DNA of 64,000 bases from Prevotella sp. (lineage in GTDB: Bacteria; Bacteroidota; Bacteroidia; Bacteroidales; Bacteroidaceae), in NCBI GenBank assembly GCA_016287755.1, contig JAEEWT010000004.1:124001-188000 (forward strand), written 5' to 3'. Position 1 is the first letter of the stretch. The number at the start of each line of letters is the position of its first letter. The translations under genes were made by a program, and so were the position numbers. Below are positions 61,702 to 64,000 of this stretch, piece after piece. Below the pieces are notes generated by a model. It was not told the DNA's origin. It saw nothing but the letters and a program-made list of their open reading frames with translations, and did no database searches.

Positions 61702-62619
61702 ATGTGGCTCCTTTTAGCATTCTTTTCCGCAGCCCTGTTAGGCTGTTACGACTCCTTTAAGAAACAGGCACTTAGTTCCAATGAGGTCATTCCTGTCTTG
61801 TTCCTGAACACCCTGTTCTCTTCCCTGATCTTCTTGCCGTTGATCCTGTTGTCATCACATACCAATGTTCTCGACGGCAGCATCTTTCATGTAGGCTCTG
61901 GCGGCTGGGAAGTCCACAAATATATTGTATTGAAGTCGATTATAGTCTTGTCGAGTTGGGTGTTCGGTTACTTTGGTATGAAGTTTCTGCCGCTGACCAT
62001 TGTCGGACCGATCAACGCAACCCGTCCTGTCATGGTACTCATGGGTGCTTTTCTTTTCTTTGGCGAGCGTCTGAATGTGTATCAGTGGATTGGTGTCCTG
62101 TTGGCAATAGCCTCTTTCTATATGCTGAGCAGAAGTGGAAAGAAAGAAGGAATCGATTTCAAGCACAACAACTGGATTTGGTTTATTGTACTTGCCGCCT
62201 TACTTGGAGCTGTCAGCGGACTGTATGACAAATACCTTATGGCACCTGTCAGCGAGGGCGGGGTAGGCCTTGACCGAATGATGGTGCAGGGTTGGTACAC
62301 GCTCTATCAGTGTGTGTTGATGTTCTGTATGCTGATGCTGCTGTGGTGGCCTCGCCGCCATCAACGCACCTCCTTCCACTGGCATTGGAGCATTCCCTTC
62401 ATCAGCATCTTCCTCAGCACAGCTGACTTCGTCTATTTCTATGCCCTGAGCGTTCCTGGTGCCATGATCAGCATTGTATCCATGATCCGCAGGGGAAGCG
62501 TGTTGGTATCGTTCCTTTTCGGTGCCGTGGTGTTCCATGAGAAAAATTTAAAGAGCAAGGCTGTTGACCTTGCTCTTGTACTGCTTGGAATGATATTCCT
62601 TTATATTGGTAGCAGGTAG
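61702..62619 (+). CDS. EamA-family (DMT) transporter
   Basis: A 305-residue protein with about ten hydrophobic helices in two EamA halves (SAALLGCYDSFKKQALSSNEVIPVLFLNTLFSSLIFLPLIL ... FLSTADFVYFYALSVPGAMISIVSMIRRGSVLVSFLFGAVVFHEKNLKSKAVDLALVLLGMIFLY). Members move amino acids, sugars or other metabolites; the substrate is not readable. It is convergent with the symporter gene, whose stop codon directly abuts its own. A hairpin inside its 3' end may serve the other gene. Confidence 0.82.
   Translation: MWLLLAFFSAALLGCYDSFKKQALSSNEVIPVLFLNTLFSSLIFLPLILLSSHTNVLDGSIFHVGSGGWEVHKYIVLKSIIVLSSWVFGYFGMKFLPLTIVGPINATRPVMVLMGAFLFFGERLNVYQWIGVLLAIASFYMLSRSGKKEGIDFKHNNWIWFIVLAALLGAVSGLYDKYLMAPVSEGGVGLDRMMVQGWYTLYQCVLMFCMLMLLWWPRRHQRTSFHWHWSIPFISIFLSTADFVYFYALSVPGAMISIVSMIRRGSVLVSFLFGAVVFHEKNLKSKAVDLALVLLGMIFLYIGSR
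62541..62577 (-). terminator. Terminator of the symporter gene lying inside the EamA gene
   Basis: On the - strand AAGAGCAAGG (plus 62577-62568) and CCTTGCTCTT (plus 62560-62551) form a perfect 10-bp stem with a 7-base loop, followed by TAAATTTTTC. It is about 43 bp past the symporter stop and within the EamA coding sequence (KSKAVDLALV). Confidence 0.6.
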
Positions 62620-64000
62620 TTATTTGTAGCACTCGAAGATACAATCAACCTTCTCTTTTGGCATTTTCCTGGTAATCAGACTGACGATCCACACTACTGG
62701 GAAACCTCCCACCATGGCGATAGCACCGCAGTTAATGGGGTTGATGGGATTGCCCAGCAGCATGTTTGCCACCGTCAGACCGACACCCCAGGCGAAGCAA
62801 GCCCATACAGAAGCAGTCGTCACACCACGCCAGTAAAGACCTAACATGAACGGAGCCAGGAAGGCACCAGCCAATGCACCCCAAGAGATACCCATGAGCT
62901 GGGCAATGAAGGTGGGGGGATTCAAGGCGATAAGCAAGGAGATAGCGATGAAGAACATAATCAGTACGCGCATCACCACCACCTTACGGCGTTCAATCTT
63001 CTCTGCTACGATATCATCAATGGAACCATCCTCCACCTCACCGGGCAATGACTTCTTGTCGCGGTAGATCAAGTCGAGTGTCATCGTACTAGAAGAGGTG
63101 AGCACCAATGAAGCCAATGTTGACATGGATGCGGAGAGCACCAGCAGTACCACAAGGGCGATGAGAATATCGGGCAGGGTTACCAACATGGCAGGAACGA
63201 TACTGTCGAAGGCAATCTTACCGTTGGCAACAACCGGTTCGTACAGTCGTCCGAAACCACCGAGGAAATAGCAGCCACCAGCCACCACGAAGGCGAAGAT
63301 CGTAGAGATGATCGTTCCGCGCTTGATAGCACTCTCGTCGGTGATGGAGTAGAACTTACCCACCATCTGCGGCAGACCCATGGTTCCCAGAGATGTCAGA
63401 ATCACCACACCTAACAGTCCGGAAGGATCAGGACCGAACCATGAAGCAAAGCCTCCGTTAACAGCAGGATCAGCGTCGGAAGGCAGTGCAGCCAGCTTCT
63501 CCACAGCAGCAGTCAGACCGCCTTGTGCATGCAGTACGGCCAGGATTACTGCAACAATACCGAAGAGCATGATGATGCCCTGGATGAAGTCGTTCATGGC
63601 CGTAGCCTTATAACCTCCAAGAATCACATAGACGGCGGTGAGGATTGCCATGATGATCACACAATACTCGTATGGAATGCCAAATCCCATCTCGAAGAGG
63701 GTGGAGATTCCTTTATATACACCGGCTGTGTAGGGGATAAGGAAGACGAAGGCGATGACTGATGCCACTACCCGCAGACCTTGATCGTTGAAGCGTGTGC
63801 CGAAGAAATCGGGCATGGTACGGCTCTCGATGTGCTGTGTCATCAGCTTGGTTCTACGACCTAAAAGAATCCAGGCCAGTAAGGAACCGATGACGGCATT
63901 GCCGATACCGATCCATGTTGAAGACATACCGTATTTCCATCCAAACTGTCCTGCGTAGCCCACAAAGACCACGGCAGAGAAATAACTCGTTCCGAAGGCG
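62620..64000 (-). CDS. Sodium:solute symporter family protein, 5' partial
   Basis: At least 460 residues of a polytopic SSS-family (SLC5-like) transporter. The frame stays open to base 64000 (…AFGTSYFSAVVFVGYAGQFGWKYG), so the true start lies right of the window. Visible family signs are TMPDFFGTRFNDQGLRVVAS, VYVILGGYKATAMNDFIQGIIMLFG (the SSS signature region) and LASLVLTSSSTMTLDLIYRD. It couples sodium entry to solute uptake; the solute is not evident. The stop codon abuts the EamA stop. Confidence 0.9.
   Translation of the reverse strand, partial: AFGTSYFSAVVFVGYAGQFGWKYGMSSTWIGIGNAVIGSLLAWILLGRRTKLMTQHIESRTMPDFFGTRFNDQGLRVVASVIAFVFLIPYTAGVYKGISTLFEMGFGIPYEYCVIIMAILTAVYVILGGYKATAMNDFIQGIIMLFGIVAVILAVLHAQGGLTAAVEKLAALPSDADPAVNGGFASWFGPDPSGLLGVVILTSLGTMGLPQMVGKFYSITDESAIKRGTIISTIFAFVVAGGCYFLGGFGRLYEPVVANGKIAFDSIVPAMLVTLPDILIALVVLLVLSASMSTLASLVLTSSSTMTLDLIYRDKKSLPGEVEDGSIDDIVAEKIERRKVVVMRVLIMFFIAISLLIALNPPTFIAQLMGISWGALAGAFLAPFMLGLYWRGVTTASVWACFAWGVGLTVANMLLGNPINPINCGAIAMVGGFPVVWIVSLITRKMPKEKVDCIFECYK

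Overview
The window looks like chromosomal DNA of a Bacteroidota bacterium, order Bacteroidales and most likely Prevotellaceae (Prevotella/Segatella/Xylanibacter type). The reasons are the TTG...TAnnTTTG promoter boxes (the Bacteroidota -33/-7 signature) and weak Shine-Dalgarno use. Bacteroidales marker genes agree: an Nqr operon, SusC-type barrel proteins, a T9SS-like C-terminal tail, a GldE/SSB/phosphopantetheinyl-transferase block and a Bacteroides-type serine palmitoyltransferase. Both window ends cut a gene: a FadL-like outer-membrane protein on the left and a sodium:solute symporter on the right.

Layout. 0-4 kb: OmpP1/FadL-like porin, GHL10-type glycosidase and membrane metallophosphoesterase in one + strand run. 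4-9 kb: small lipoprotein and tamB on the - strand. 9-14.7 kb: complete nqrABCDEF. 14.7-16.3 kb: greA, a repeat-rich gap and a small DKNYY protein. 16.3-28.6 kb: a long - strand envelope locus headed by an ECF sigma factor and a transmembrane anti-sigma factor, followed by a secreted protein, a thioredoxin-like protein, an MG2 macroglobulin-like protein, a TPR protein, a TonB-type barrel receptor and a second thioredoxin lipoprotein. 28.8-37.2 kb: mostly small accessory genes in divergent pairs (DUF3089 lipoprotein/exonuclease, barrel protein/LOG protein, DUF1294/decayed carbonic anhydrase), plus MsrA and a second DKNYY protein. 37.4-44.4 kb: secreted carbohydrate-linked proteins (CotH-kinase/lamin-tail protein, CE15 esterase, small secreted protein, DUF4353 beta-helix protein). 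44.5-49.2 kb: nspC, four tRNAs, ssb, gldE and a PPTase. 49.2-64 kb: housekeeping genes (DEAD helicase, lptF/G, tgt, lon, trmN6, lipid kinase, spt, tRNA-Pro, DnaJ-like, comEC, truA, EamA transporter, symporter).

The main unexplained signals are regulatory. (1) Four divergent gene pairs share a symmetric promoter in which two outward-facing -7 boxes are exactly 22 bp apart. (2) The ECF sigma operon and the TPR/TonB operon inside the same locus share an identical 14-bp element at the same distance from the -7 box, which suggests a dedicated regulon. (3) A roughly 100-bp leader is conserved upstream of two unrelated membrane-protein genes. (4) A CATTCCACACTCC-type simple repeat is scattered between genes and is inserted in frame inside nspC. 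There are no rRNA genes, CRISPR arrays or complete insertion sequences that I can see.
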